DNA of 64,000 nt from Streptomyces sp. NBC_01214 (GCF_026340975.1 NZ_JAPEOS010000001.1:642501-706500); one strand, 5' to 3'. Positions 1-9,816 are shown, counted from the first letter of the stretch. Made by a program: numbers and translations. The notes: a model not told the origin generated them from the sequence alone.

Positions 1-1379
<1,379 letters not shown>

Positions 1380-1456
1380 CAGTTGCTCGCGTCCACTGTG
1401 TTAGTTCTGAAATAACGAACAGCTGTGTCCATGCCAGCGTGTTCAAATTTCATAGT

Positions 1457-1575
1457 GTTTCGGTGGTCATAGCGTTAGGGAAACGCCCGGTTACATTCCG
1501 AACCCGGAAGCTAAGCCTTTCAGCGCCGATGGTACTGCAGGGGGGACCCTGTGGGAGAGTAGGACGCCGCCGAAC
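1457..1575 (+). rRNA. 5S ribosomal RNA
   Basis: A 119-base sequence starts with GTTTCGGTGGTCATAGCG and ends with GGACGCCGCCGAAC. The two ends pair as in the 5S terminal helix, and the internal ACATTCCGAACCCGGAAGC is the conserved 5S loop. It lies about 78 bases after the 23S gene in the standard 16S-23S-5S order. Confidence 0.96.
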
Positions 1576-1590
1576 AATCATTGTGGGAAA

Positions 1591-1630
1591 GCCCCGCACC
1601 AACCCGTTAAGGGTTCGGTGCGGGGCTTTT
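1591..1630 (+). terminator. rRNA operon terminator
   Basis: The arm GCCCCGCACC pairs with GGTGCGGGGC across a short loop that itself contains AACCC/GGGTT pairs, and TTTT follows. It lies 15 bases after the 5S gene and fits an intrinsic terminator ending the rRNA operon. Confidence 0.9.
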
Positions 1631-1705
1631 CTGCGTTTACGGCCCGGTGTTCGGAGCCGGAAAACGCAGGTGAGCCGGGGGCGGTACGTCGTTAAGATCC
1701 CCGGC

Positions 1706-2277
1706 ATGAGCGATGACTATGTGATCAGGGCCGTACGGGGCGACGAGTGGGAAAAGGTCAAGGAGCTGCGGTTGGTGGCGCTCCGCGATCCGGCCGCGGC
1801 CGTGGCTTTCCTGGAGACCGAGGAGGGGGCTCTCGCCCAGGGCGACGAGTACTGGCAGCAGCGTGCCGCGGGGGCTGCTGAGGGGCGGGGTGCCCGGCAG
1901 TTCATCGCCGAGGCTGCTGACGGGCGGTGGGTCGGGTCCGTGACCGTACTCATCGAGGCGCAGGGCGGCACGGACTACTTCGGTGAGCCCATCAGCAGCA
2001 GCAGGGCCACGTGGTCGGGGTGTTCGTACGGCCCGAGCAGCGGGGGAGCGGGCTCGTGGAGAGGCTCTTCGACGCCGGGCTCGATTGGGCCTGGTCGCTG
2101 GAGGAGCCGGTGACCGAGCGGGTGCGGCTGTTCGTGCACGAGGACAACCCGAGGGCGGAGAGCTTCTACCGGCGGTACGGCTTCGAGCTGAGCGGCCTGC
2201 TGATATCGCTGGAGACGGGTGCCAAGGAGCGGGAGTACGTCCACGTGCGGCCGGCCGGGCCCGGCGCGAGCGTGTGA
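1706..2277 (+). pseudogene. GNAT family N-acetyltransferase, frameshifted
   Basis: Two overlapping frames together make one GNAT protein. The first frame (from ATG 1706, MSDDYVIRAVRGDEWEKVKE) gives the N-terminal half to about residue 97. The second frame continues at 2005-2277 with GHVVGVFVRPEQRGSG, the acetyl-CoA-binding motif A, and NPRAESFYRRYGFE, motif B. The break lies in a CAG/AGC run at about 1990-2004. Upstream reads GEPISSS; the other frame reads HQQQQGHVVGV. A one-base difference would restore a normal acetyltransferase of about 190 residues. Either the gene is broken or the assembly carries an indel here. Substrate unknown. Confidence 0.75.
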
Positions 2278-2326
2278 GAAAGGAAGAGGACGCGTGGGGG
2301 ACGCTCGTCGTGCGGGGGCCGGGCCT

Positions 2327-3856
2327 TTAGGGGAGCGTGGCTTCCGGCCAGCGGGAGCGGGCCTGTTCGCGGCTGCGGCACAGGGCGAGCAGGGGGAGCA
2401 GGGGGACCGTTCCCTCGGTCAGGAGTTCCGGGAGCTGGGGGATCGGGGCCACGGCGGCCACGTCGTCCAGTACCAGGGTCAGTGGTGGGTCGAGCCGACC
2501 GTGGGATGACCGTGCGGCCATGCGGCGGCCGTGCTCGACCACGTGAGAGGCGAGTGCGGTGAGCAGGGGCATCGCACCCGGGTGGGTGCGGGGATCCTCC
2601 AGGGCTTCACCCACCAGGTAGAGGGTGCCCCCTTCGGCGACGAATGATGCCAGGGCGAGGGCATCGGCTCGGTTCGAGTTGCAGGCCTCGCGGATGTGGA
2701 TCGAGGTCAGGCAGGACAGGGCACGGGCCGTCAGGCTCTGCGCGAGTTCACGGCGTTCGGGGTGGGCGGTGAGGGCGCTCTCCAGTTCGCCGGCCGCGCC
2801 GGGGGCGGCCTGGGGATGGGTGCGCAGGATGCGGACCGGGTCCTGGGCGCTGTTGCCCTGGGCCCAGCGGTGGAGCAGTTTGAACGGGCGGTCGTCGAGG
2901 GCGGCGGCCTGGAGCCAGCTGCGCAGGAGGGTTTCTGCGGTGTCGGCCACCGCCGCGTCCATGCGGGCCTGGGGGCGTACGGGGGCCAGCAGGGCGACCG
3001 CGCGGGCGGCGGCGGTGTCGCGGTCGGCGCAGCCCTCGGCCGGGTTCCAGTGCATGCGGGCCGGGGTGTCGCACAGGTGGGAGGGGTCGTACAGGAGGAC
3101 CGGGCCGAGTTTGGCGCGGGCGTCCTTGGTTTCGGCCCAGAGGGTGGGGGAGGAGGTCACGACGAGGGCGGCTCCCTCCGTCTCGCGGGTGCGGTGGGCC
3201 GCGGCGCGCAGGCGGTCGTCGGGGGCGCCGTACGTGAGCCCGTGCGTGATTCCGTGCGTGATTCCGTGCGGGGCGGCGGTGACGGTGGTGGCTGCGGGCT
3301 GGGGGGCGTGGCCGAAGCCGTAGCGGTATGCCTCGTCGTTCGGTCTGGTGTGGGTGCCGGGGGCGCTGCCCCCGGACCCCCGCGCCTCAAACGCCGGCGG
3401 GGCTGGATTGGCGGCGGCCGCCACCGCCGGCTGGGTGGGCGCTGGTAGGGAAGCGGGCCCCGGTGCGGGGACCTGGGCCTCCTGCTTCGCCAGGGCGCGG
3501 CGGGACTTGGTGCGCGCGATCACGCCGATGGCGAAGACGGTGAGTACGAACATCACCAGGAGCTGGCTGACGAACAGGCCCCAGAAGAGGCCCCAGCCCG
3601 ACAGGGCCGCCGGGTCGGTGTCCGGCCAGGCGGCGGGGATGTCGTGCGGTTGCGCTATCAGGGCGCGGACGGCCCCCGGGGTCCGGGTGAAGGTGACGGT
3701 GTCGGGCCAGGTGCCGTTCGCGAAGACGGCCGCGAGGCCGGTGGCCGACCAGACGAGGACGGCGAGGCCCAGGAGGAAGGCCAGGAGGCCGACCAGCAGG
3801 CCGTCCGGGATGCCGCCGCCGCGTGCGGGGGGCTCCGTACGTCGTGCCTCGTGCAT
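2327..3856 (-). CDS. VirD4/TraG-like coupling-protein homologue lacking a Walker A motif
   Basis: This 509-residue membrane protein is the last gene of the T4SS-like operon. Two membrane segments lie at about 20-45 and 88-113, as in type IV coupling proteins. A low-complexity linker follows (about 120-215), then a region like the TraG/TraM-recognition fold (EGAALVVTSSPTLWAE, LLYDPS, and a Walker B-like LTLVLDDVAAVAPIPQLP at about 459-476). I find no P-loop (GxxGxGKT/S), and the protein ends about 35 residues after the Walker B strand, where active coupling proteins usually continue much further. It is probably a non-hydrolysing structural homologue. Residues 150-170 are encoded by a copy of the dispersed intergenic repeat. 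It starts 2 bases after the VirB4-like gene. Confidence 0.75.
   Translation of the reverse strand: MHEARRTEPPARGGGIPDGLLVGLLAFLLGLAVLVWSATGLAAVFANGTWPDTVTFTRTPGAVRALIAQPHDIPAAWPDTDPAALSGWGLFWGLFVSQLLVMFVLTVFAIGVIARTKSRRALAKQEAQVPAPGPASLPAPTQPAVAAAANPAPPAFEARGSGGSAPGTHTRPNDEAYRYGFGHAPQPAATTVTAAPHGITHGITHGLTYGAPDDRLRAAAHRTRETEGAALVVTSSPTLWAETKDARAKLGPVLLYDPSHLCDTPARMHWNPAEGCADRDTAAARAVALLAPVRPQARMDAAVADTAETLLRSWLQAAALDDRPFKLLHRWAQGNSAQDPVRILRTHPQAAPGAAGELESALTAHPERRELAQSLTARALSCLTSIHIREACNSNRADALALASFVAEGGTLYLVGEALEDPRTHPGAMPLLTALASHVVEHGRRMAARSSHGRLDPPLTLVLDDVAAVAPIPQLPELLTEGTVPLLPLLALCRSREQARSRWPEATLP
3359..3409. repeat. Dispersed GC-rich repeat lying inside a coding sequence
   Basis: CCCCGGACCCCCGCGCCTCA followed by AACGCCGGCGGGGCTGGA is a copy of the family found in intergenic regions elsewhere in the window. 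Here it lies in the linker of the VirD4-like protein and encodes about 17 residues read as [16 protein letters not shown]. Confidence 0.85.
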
Positions 3857-3858
3857 GG

Positions 3859-5283
3859 TCAGGCCACCGTGGTCGCGGATCCGGGGCCGCCGCGGCGGCG
3901 TTCGATGGACAGGGCCCGTTCCTCAGCCTCCAGTTCGGCGGCGAGCAGGTCGGCGGGGAGGCGGTTGGGGGTGGAGGACTCGGTCATGGCGCGGTCGGTG
4001 AAGACGAGGGGGCGTTCGGCCTCGGTGATCAGGTGTTTGACCACCTGGACGTTGCCGTTGACGTCCCAGACCGCGATGCCGGGGGTGAGGGTCGGGATGA
4101 TTTCCACCGCCCAGCGTGGGAGGCCGAGTACGCGGCCGGTGGCGCGGGCCTCGTCCGCCTTCTGGGCGTAGATCGTTCTGGTCGAGGCCATCTTGAGGAT
4201 GGCCGCGGCTTCGCGGGCGGCGGCGCCGTCGACGACGTCGGAGAGGTGGTGGACGACGGCGACGAAGGACAGGCCGAGGCGGCGGCCGAACTTCAGCAGG
4301 CGCTGGAACAGCTGGGCCACGAAGGGGCTGTTGATGATGTGCCAGGCCTCCTCGACCAGGAAGATGCGCTTCTTCCGGTCGGGGCGGATCCAGGTGTGCT
4401 CCAGCCAGACGCCGACGATCGCCATGAGGATCGGCATCGCGATGGAGTTGCGGTCGATGTGGGAGAGGTCGAAGACGATGAGGGGCGCGTCGAGGTCGAT
4501 GCCGACGGTGGTGGGGCCGTCGAACATGCCGCGCAGGTCGCCGTCGACGAGTCGGTCGATGACGAGCGCGACGTCGAGTCCCCAGGCCCGGACATCGTCT
4601 ATGTCGACGTTCATCGCGTGCGCGGATTCGGCCTCGGGGTGGCGCAGTTGCTCGACGATGTCGGTGAGGACGGGCTGGCGGTCGCGGATGGTGTCGACGA
4701 CGTAGGCGTGGGCGACCTTGAGGGCGAAGCCGGCGCGCTCGTCGAGGCCGTGGCCCATGGCCACCTCGATGATGGTCCGGAGCAGCGCGAGCTGGCCGGT
4801 CGCGGTGATGGCCGGGTCGAGGGGGTTGAGGCGGATCCCGTCGTCGTTGGCGGCGATGGGGTCCAGGCGGATGGGGGTTATCCCCAGCTGCTGGGCGATC
4901 AGGTTCCACTCGCCGACGCCGTCCTCGCCCTGGGCGTCGAGGACGACGACCTGGCGGTCCTTGAAGCGGAGCTGGCGCAGGACGTAGGTCTTTTCGAGGG
5001 CTGACTTTCCGTTTCCGGATTCGCCGAGGACCAGCCAGTGGGGGGCCGGGAGCTGCTGCCCGTACAGCTGGAAGGGGTCGTAGATGTAGCCCTTGCCGCT
5101 GTAGACCTCGCGGCCGATGATGACGCCGGAGTCGCCGAGGCCGGGGGCGGCGGTGGGCAGGTAGACGGCTTGCGCCTGCCCGGTGGAGGTGCGGACGGGC
5201 AGGCGCGTGGTTTCGACTTTGCCGAAGAGGAAGCTGGTGAAGGCGTCCGTCAGGGCGGACATGGGATCTCGCATGGGCGGCAC
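3859..5283 (-). CDS. VirB4-like T4SS ATPase (C-terminal ATPase half)
   Basis: This 474-residue cytoplasmic P-loop ATPase is of the VirB4/TraC class. Walker A is GESGNGKSA at 87-95. Walker B is RIFLVEEAWHIIN at about 306-318, with the EEAW signature typical of VirB4. LLKFGRRLGLSFVAVVHH then resembles the motif that follows Walker B in this family. It lacks the long N-terminal VirB4 domain, which is probably supplied by the neighbouring gene at 5294-6856. It would power assembly or substrate movement at the membrane. The start is uncertain: GTG 5283 has GGAGGG very close, and ATG 5274 is in frame. Confidence 0.85.
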   Translation of the reverse strand: MPPMRDPMSALTDAFTSFLFGKVETTRLPVRTSTGQAQAVYLPTAAPGLGDSGVIIGREVYSGKGYIYDPFQLYGQQLPAPHWLVLGESGNGKSALEKTYVLRQLRFKDRQVVVLDAQGEDGVGEWNLIAQQLGITPIRLDPIAANDDGIRLNPLDPAITATGQLALLRTIIEVAMGHGLDERAGFALKVAHAYVVDTIRDRQPVLTDIVEQLRHPEAESAHAMNVDIDDVRAWGLDVALVIDRLVDGDLRGMFDGPTTVGIDLDAPLIVFDLSHIDRNSIAMPILMAIVGVWLEHTWIRPDRKKRIFLVEEAWHIINSPFVAQLFQRLLKFGRRLGLSFVAVVHHLSDVVDGAAAREAAAILKMASTRTIYAQKADEARATGRVLGLPRWAVEIIPTLTPGIAVWDVNGNVQVVKHLITEAERPLVFTDRAMTESSTPNRLPADLLAAELEAEERALSIERRRGGPGSATTVA

Positions 5284-5293
5284 TTCCCTCCAG

Positions 5294-6856
5294 CTAGCGT
5301 CGGATGCCGGTGGCGAACGGCAAGGTGTTGACGAAGGCGCGGTGGTGCTCGCGGTCGCACCATTCCAGCTTCAGGTAGGACTTGCCGGCGGAGGCGCGGA
5401 TCGTCCGCTTGTCGCGGGCGAGGGCCTCCGGCGAACGCGAGGACACCGTGATGTACCCGACGAGGTTGACTCCCGCCGCACCGCTGGCGAGATCTTCACC
5501 TCTTTGGTCGAGCCGGCCGTGCGCGGCGATGTCGCGGGGGTCGACGGTCCGGTTCATCTTGGCGGCGCGGGAGGCGTCGGCCTCGTCGTTGGTCTTCTCG
5601 GTGAGCATGCGCTCGATGGCGACCTCGGTGGGCTCCAGGTCCATGGTGACGGCGACCGTGCGGATCACGTCGGGGGTGTGGACGAGCAGCGGGGCGAGGA
5701 AGTTGACGCCGACGGGCGTCATCGGCCACTCCTTGACCCAGGCGGTGGCGTGGCACCAGGGGGCGCGGGTGGAGGATTCGCGGGTCTTGGCCTGGAGGAA
5801 GGTGGGCTCGACGGCGTCGAGCTCGGCGGGCCAGGCGTTGCGCTTGGTCATGGCCTGGATGTGGTCGATGGGGTGGTCCGGGTCGTACATGGAGTGCACG
5901 AGGGAGGAGAGGCGGCCCTGGCCGAGGGGCTGGCGGACACGGATGTCGGCCTCGGCGAGGCGGGCGCAGATGTCGGTGAGTTCGCGGGCCATGACGATGG
6001 CGAGGCCGGTGTCGCGGTCGAGCTTGCGGCCCTTGTGGGGGGTGCCGGCGCGGGCGATGGCGTTGGCCTCGGCGGCGAGTTCGCGCGTGTAGTGCATGCA
6101 GGCGACGAGGTACGCGCGGTGCTGCTCGGAAGAGGTGGACACCATCGACTGGAGCTGGTCGTAGGAGTCGCGGAGCCAGCCGGGGGCCTGGGTGTCGCCG
6201 CGCTGGGCCACGTCCTTGGCGTGCGCGTCGGGGTCGGCGGGGAGGGTGCGGGCGAGCATCTGGAGGCGGGTGACGAAGCCGTCGCCGTTGGCCACGTGCT
6301 TGAGGAGGGTGCCGAAGCGGTCGACGAGGGCTTCTTGGTCCTCGCTGTCGCGCAGGCCGACGCCGGGGCCCTCGATTTCGATGGCGGCGGTGACGGTGCG
6401 GCGGTCCGCGTGGAGGAGGACGGCGATCTCGTCGGGGCCGAAGGGGGCGGCGAGCCAGTTGATGCGGCCGATGCCGGGGGGCGGGCCGACCTCGACCTCG
6501 CGGCCGTCGGAGCCGCGGATGCCGGCTTCCATGGCGCCCGAGCGGTAGGTCGTACCGCGGCGCAGGGTCCGCTTGTAGCTGCGGCTGATCTCGAACCAGC
6601 GGTAGAAGGTGCGGCCCTTGTACGGGACGTACACGGCGGCGAGCGCGACCATGGGGAAGCCGGCGAGGCTGACGATGCGCAGGGTGAGGTCGGGGACGAG
6701 CAGTCCGCTCATCATGCCGAAGAACGCCCCGGCGATGATCAGGGCGATCTCGCCGGTCTCGCGGTTCTTGCCGACGATCGCGTTCGGCCGGGCCCGGCCG
6801 ATGAGATACGTGCGGCGGGGCGCGACCGGGTGCAGCTGGTGGGACTGGGTCGTCAA
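5294..6856 (-). CDS. SCO6880-family T4SS protein (PrgI/VirB3-like membrane part plus VirB4 N-terminal-like part)
   Basis: This protein has 520 residues. Two hydrophobic segments lie at about 37-55 and 58-75 (GEIALIIAGAFFGMMSGLLV; IVSLAGFPMVALAAVYVPYK). A soluble region of about 440 residues follows, with features of the VirB4 N-terminal domain (GIGRINWLAAPFGPDEIAVL; DSEDQEALVDRFGTLLKHVA). I see no Walker motif. In actinobacterial T4SS-like loci this family sits directly before the VirB4 ATPase, as here, so the pair looks like a split VirB3/VirB4. The start overlaps the stop of the upstream membrane gene (ATGA), suggesting translational coupling. Confidence 0.8.
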   Translation of the reverse strand: MTTQSHQLHPVAPRRTYLIGRARPNAIVGKNRETGEIALIIAGAFFGMMSGLLVPDLTLRIVSLAGFPMVALAAVYVPYKGRTFYRWFEISRSYKRTLRRGTTYRSGAMEAGIRGSDGREVEVGPPPGIGRINWLAAPFGPDEIAVLLHADRRTVTAAIEIEGPGVGLRDSEDQEALVDRFGTLLKHVANGDGFVTRLQMLARTLPADPDAHAKDVAQRGDTQAPGWLRDSYDQLQSMVSTSSEQHRAYLVACMHYTRELAAEANAIARAGTPHKGRKLDRDTGLAIVMARELTDICARLAEADIRVRQPLGQGRLSSLVHSMYDPDHPIDHIQAMTKRNAWPAELDAVEPTFLQAKTRESSTRAPWCHATAWVKEWPMTPVGVNFLAPLLVHTPDVIRTVAVTMDLEPTEVAIERMLTEKTNDEADASRAAKMNRTVDPRDIAAHGRLDQRGEDLASGAAGVNLVGYITVSSRSPEALARDKRTIRASAGKSYLKLEWCDREHHRAFVNTLPFATGIRR

Positions 6857-8181
6857 CGCCCGTCACCTCCTGTGTTCCTCGTGCTCGAGCTCGTGCGGGG
6901 CGGGGGTGCGGCGGAGGGGACAGATCCGCCGCCGGCTCCGCCGCCGGAGGTGGGTCGGCTGCTGTGGGCGGCCACGCCTCCGGAGAGGGGGTTGGCGGGG
7001 CGGGGCGCGTTGTTGCCGCCGCTGCCGCCGTCGCCGCGGTGGGCGCCGCGGCTGCTGTGGGTCTTGATGCCCTGCGAGACGAGGGAGGCCGGGGAGCTGA
7101 TGACGGCGGCCGCCCGGGCGCCGTCGGTGGCGTTGCTGCGGTTGGAGTGGGCGGAGGCGATCTCGTCGCCGAAGCCGGGGACGAAGCGGTAGATCATCGC
7201 GGAGGCGAAGATCGCCAGGAGGATGATGGCGAGGCCGGTGACGACGGCGGAGAAGGCGTTGGGGCCCTTTTCGCCGGTCAGGGCGCCGGCGAGGCCGAGG
7301 ACGATGACGATGACCGGCTTCACGAGGATGACGGCGATCATGATGCCGGCCCAGCGGCGGACGTGGCCCCAGAGGTTGCGGTCGACGAGCCCGGAGTAGA
7401 CGACGACGCCGAGGAGGGCGCCGACGTAGAGGAGGGCGGCCCGGATGAACAGCTCGAGGTAGAGGACGCCGGCGGCGAGGACGGTGACGAGCGCGACGAC
7501 GATCAGCATGATCGGGCCGCCGCCGATGTCGTCGCCCTTCTTGAGGGCTTCGGTGAAGGAGCCGAAGAAGACGTCGGTCTGGCCGCCGGTGGCGGAGGCG
7601 ATGACGGCGGTGACGCCGTCGGTGGCGGAGACGACGGTGTAGAGGATGAGGGGGGTGAAGGCGGAGGCGAGGACGGTGAGCCAGAGGAAGCCGATGGCTT
7701 CGGACATGGCGGTGGTGAGGGGGACGCCGCGGACGGCTCGCTTGGCGACGGCGAAGAGCCAGAGGACGAGGGTGAGGATGGTGGAGGCGGCGAAGACGAC
7801 GGAGTACTGCTTGAGGAAGGCGGGGTTGGTGAAGTCGACTTCGGCCGAGCCCTTGACCGCTTCGCTGAGCTTGGTGACGATCCATGCGGCGGCGTCGGCG
7901 CAGCCGCGGGCTAGGGAGGCTAGGGGGTTGAGGGCCTCTCCGCTGTCGCTGGGTGCCAGTCCTGTCCCGGGGGTGCTGCCGGATGTGCCCGTTCCGCCCT
8001 GGCAGTACTGCTTGGAGGGGCCGTCGAGCAGGGCGCAGGGGTCAGCGGTCGAGGAGGGTGTGGGAGTCGGCGTCGGCGTCGGTACGGGAGCGGCGTGGGC
8101 GCGGCTGGCCAGGGCTAGCACGGCGACGTGGGCCGAGGCGATCAGGCCTAGCCGGGTGGGCAGCCGGAGGCTAGCGGGCAT
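6853..8181 (-). CDS. VirB6/TrbL-like polytopic membrane protein
   Basis: This 442-residue protein has a signal peptide (about 1-30, ending in ASRAHA) and a Pro-Thr repeat just after it. Five or six strongly hydrophobic segments follow, for example AASTILTLVLWLFAVAKRA, IMLIVVALVTVLAAGVLYLE and AGIMIAVILVKPVIVIVLGL. The tail is Gly/Ser/Pro-rich and disordered (about 345-442). Topology and operon position match VirB6/TrbL, the inner-membrane channel core. Its gene overlaps the VirB8-like gene upstream by 11 bases and the next gene by 4, so the operon is tightly coupled. Confidence 0.8.
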   Translation of the reverse strand: MPASLRLPTRLGLIASAHVAVLALASRAHAAPVPTPTPTPTPSSTADPCALLDGPSKQYCQGGTGTSGSTPGTGLAPSDSGEALNPLASLARGCADAAAWIVTKLSEAVKGSAEVDFTNPAFLKQYSVVFAASTILTLVLWLFAVAKRAVRGVPLTTAMSEAIGFLWLTVLASAFTPLILYTVVSATDGVTAVIASATGGQTDVFFGSFTEALKKGDDIGGGPIMLIVVALVTVLAAGVLYLELFIRAALLYVGALLGVVVYSGLVDRNLWGHVRRWAGIMIAVILVKPVIVIVLGLAGALTGEKGPNAFSAVVTGLAIILLAIFASAMIYRFVPGFGDEIASAHSNRSNATDGARAAAVISSPASLVSQGIKTHSSRGAHRGDGGSGGNNAPRPANPLSGGVAAHSSRPTSGGGAGGGSVPSAAPPPRTSSSTRNTGGDGR

Positions 8182-9007
8182 AGGTGAATCCCCCGAATTC
8201 CTTGATGGCCTTGCTCATGTCGTCGGACGTCGACACGGGGACATCGCCGGGAACCGGGGCGGGCCCGTCCTGCTGGGTGTCGTCGACGACTTTCCAGTCC
8301 TCGCCGATCCAGCTCAGTTCGAAGGTCCAGGTCCCCCAGAGGGTCCGCACCGGGTCGGTGGACTTGGTGCCGGACATGCCGATCAGACCGGTGTACCAGA
8401 CGGCGATCTTGGCTCTGGTCGGGGTGTAGCTCTCCACGCGGGTGCCGATCGGAACGGTACGGGTGACGAAGGTGCTGCCCTGCGGGGCGTTGCCGTTGGC
8501 GTCGAGCCCCATCTTCGCGAGGAAGTCGGCCGAGTAGGCCTCGTCCTGTGGGGCCTTCGCGCGAGCCGCGACGTCAGGCGCGAAGATTCCTTCCACCAGG
8601 GCGTGCCGGGAGTTCTTCTTGAACATGGCGTCAGAACCCAGTGCCACTGCGAAGTTGGCGGCGGCCGACTGGGCTCCCTGTTCGTCGTGGGCGAAGCCCT
8701 TGGGGATGCCCGCCGATGTGCCCGTCACCGGGTTCGTGCCCGTGGCGGCCGTGGAGGAGTCCGTCGGGGGTTTGTCCGAGGCGGGGTCCGAGGGGGTGTC
8801 CGGGGCCGAGTTGGCGAAGGCGATGGCGGCGATCAGGAGGACCACCACGCCGACCACCGTGATCAGGCTGCGGGAGGTGCGCGGGGTGCGGCGGGCGGGG
8901 CCGTAGGGGTCGGCCGGGGGGTCCGGGAGGCGGGTGCGGGTCTGGCCGGTGCCGCCGACCTCGCCGTGGCCGCCGGCGCCGCCGTACTGGTCGTCGTCGT
9001 TGCTCAT
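8171..9007 (-). CDS. VirB8/TcpC-like conjugation-type assembly protein
   Basis: This 278-residue bitopic protein has a hydrophilic acidic N-terminus (MSNDDDQYGG) and one membrane segment at about 48-66 (ITVVGVVVLLIAAIAFA). A Ser/Thr/Pro linker leads to an extracytoplasmic domain of about 170 residues (for example WYTGLIGMSG and WTFELSWIGEDWKVVDD) resembling the NTF2-like fold of VirB8/TcpC. In T4SSs this subunit nucleates the inner-membrane complex. The role is inferred from topology and neighbours. It overlaps the VirB6-like gene by 11 bases. Confidence 0.7.
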   Translation of the reverse strand: MSNDDDQYGGAGGHGEVGGTGQTRTRLPDPPADPYGPARRTPRTSRSLITVVGVVVLLIAAIAFANSAPDTPSDPASDKPPTDSSTAATGTNPVTGTSAGIPKGFAHDEQGAQSAAANFAVALGSDAMFKKNSRHALVEGIFAPDVAARAKAPQDEAYSADFLAKMGLDANGNAPQGSTFVTRTVPIGTRVESYTPTRAKIAVWYTGLIGMSGTKSTDPVRTLWGTWTFELSWIGEDWKVVDDTQQDGPAPVPGDVPVSTSDDMSKAIKEFGGFTYAR

Positions 9008-9109
9008 TGCCTGTCCGCCCCCTCCGCGTCGTACGACGGTAGCGCTGGTTCCCGCGTGGATGTGGTGTGGTGATGCGTCATCAGCTACGGGGCCCGGCGC
9101 GCGACCCGG

Positions 9110-9418
9110 CTAGACGGCCATCCCGTAGACGATCGTGAACAGCGTCCCGAGGGAGCCGATGATGAAGACTCCGGTGAGTCCGGCCACGATCAGGCCCTTG
9201 CCCTGTTCCGCGCTGAACGTGTCGCGCAGGGCGGTCGCTCCGATGCGCTGTTTGGCCGCTCCCCAGATGGCGATGCCCAGGCAGAGCAGGATCGCGACGG
9301 CCATGACCACCTCGATCATGACCTTCGCTTCGTTGCCGAGACTGCCGAAAGGCCCCCAGTTCGGGGCGATTCCGCCGATGATGGTGGTGATGTCGCCTTT
9401 TTCAGCTGCCAGGATCAT
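9110..9418 (-). CDS. Small two-helix membrane protein, VirB2/TrbC-pilin-like
   Basis: This is a 102-residue protein starting MILAAEKGDITTIIGG. Two hydrophobic helices (KVMIEVVMAVAILLCLGIAI and GLIVAGLTGVFIIGSLGTLF) are joined by a short basic loop. That size and hairpin topology are those of VirB2/TrbC pilins, although I see no clear signal-peptide cleavage site. ATG 9418 is preferred over the longer frame from 9478 because GGTGAG lies a proper distance upstream. It is the first gene of the minus-strand operon, as pilin genes often are. Confidence 0.65.
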   Translation of the reverse strand: MILAAEKGDITTIIGGIAPNWGPFGSLGNEAKVMIEVVMAVAILLCLGIAIWGAAKQRIGATALRDTFSAEQGKGLIVAGLTGVFIIGSLGTLFTIVYGMAV

Positions 9419-9478
9419 GTAACTCACCGCCCCTGTAAGGGTAGTTCCGGACGCCCCTCGCCCGACGGCAGGGGTCAC

Positions 9479-9816
9479 GCACTATCTTCGCTGATGAAAC
9501 CGCCGCCGTCGTCGACTTGACGGCTCTCTTTACTCGATCTCGCGGCCCGCGCTCCGCTTCCGCGCTCTGACCTGGGCGGGTGCGGCGTGTACGCGCGCGA
9601 ACGTGCGGTCACTCTGTGTATCACGGGGGGTGACGCCGGGCAATGATTGTCGTCTCGACGTACGGGGGGTGGGGTGAGGGGCCGCCGTTCGGAGCAGTGG
9701 TGTGGCGTGTCGTTGGGCCGGCCCGCCGACATGCGTCCGATCCTCGTCCAGTCGTTTCATCGGTGCGCGAGCGGGTGTCGGCGGGGTTGTCAGTGGGGTG
9801 CGGCAGGCTGGGGAGC
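9479..9816. other. Divergent intergenic region between T4SS-like operon and hydrolase fusion
   Basis: About 340 bases without a supportable gene. It must hold the promoter of the minus-strand T4SS-like operon and that of the plus-strand hydrolase. I could not assign convincing -35/-10 pairs. Open frames crossing it have no ribosome binding site or recognisable product. Confidence 0.5.

Noticed and set aside
1985..2010. Programmed ribosomal frameshift in the GNAT gene
   Set aside because: There is no slippery heptamer, downstream pseudoknot or internal Shine-Dalgarno signal. A simple indel in the CAG/AGC run is the better explanation.
3823..8181. Very long plus-strand frames (393-669 codons) opposite the T4SS-like operon
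   Set aside because: They are Gly/Ala/Val/Arg-rich antisense shadows caused by GC bias. The minus-strand frames carry Walker motifs and membrane helices.
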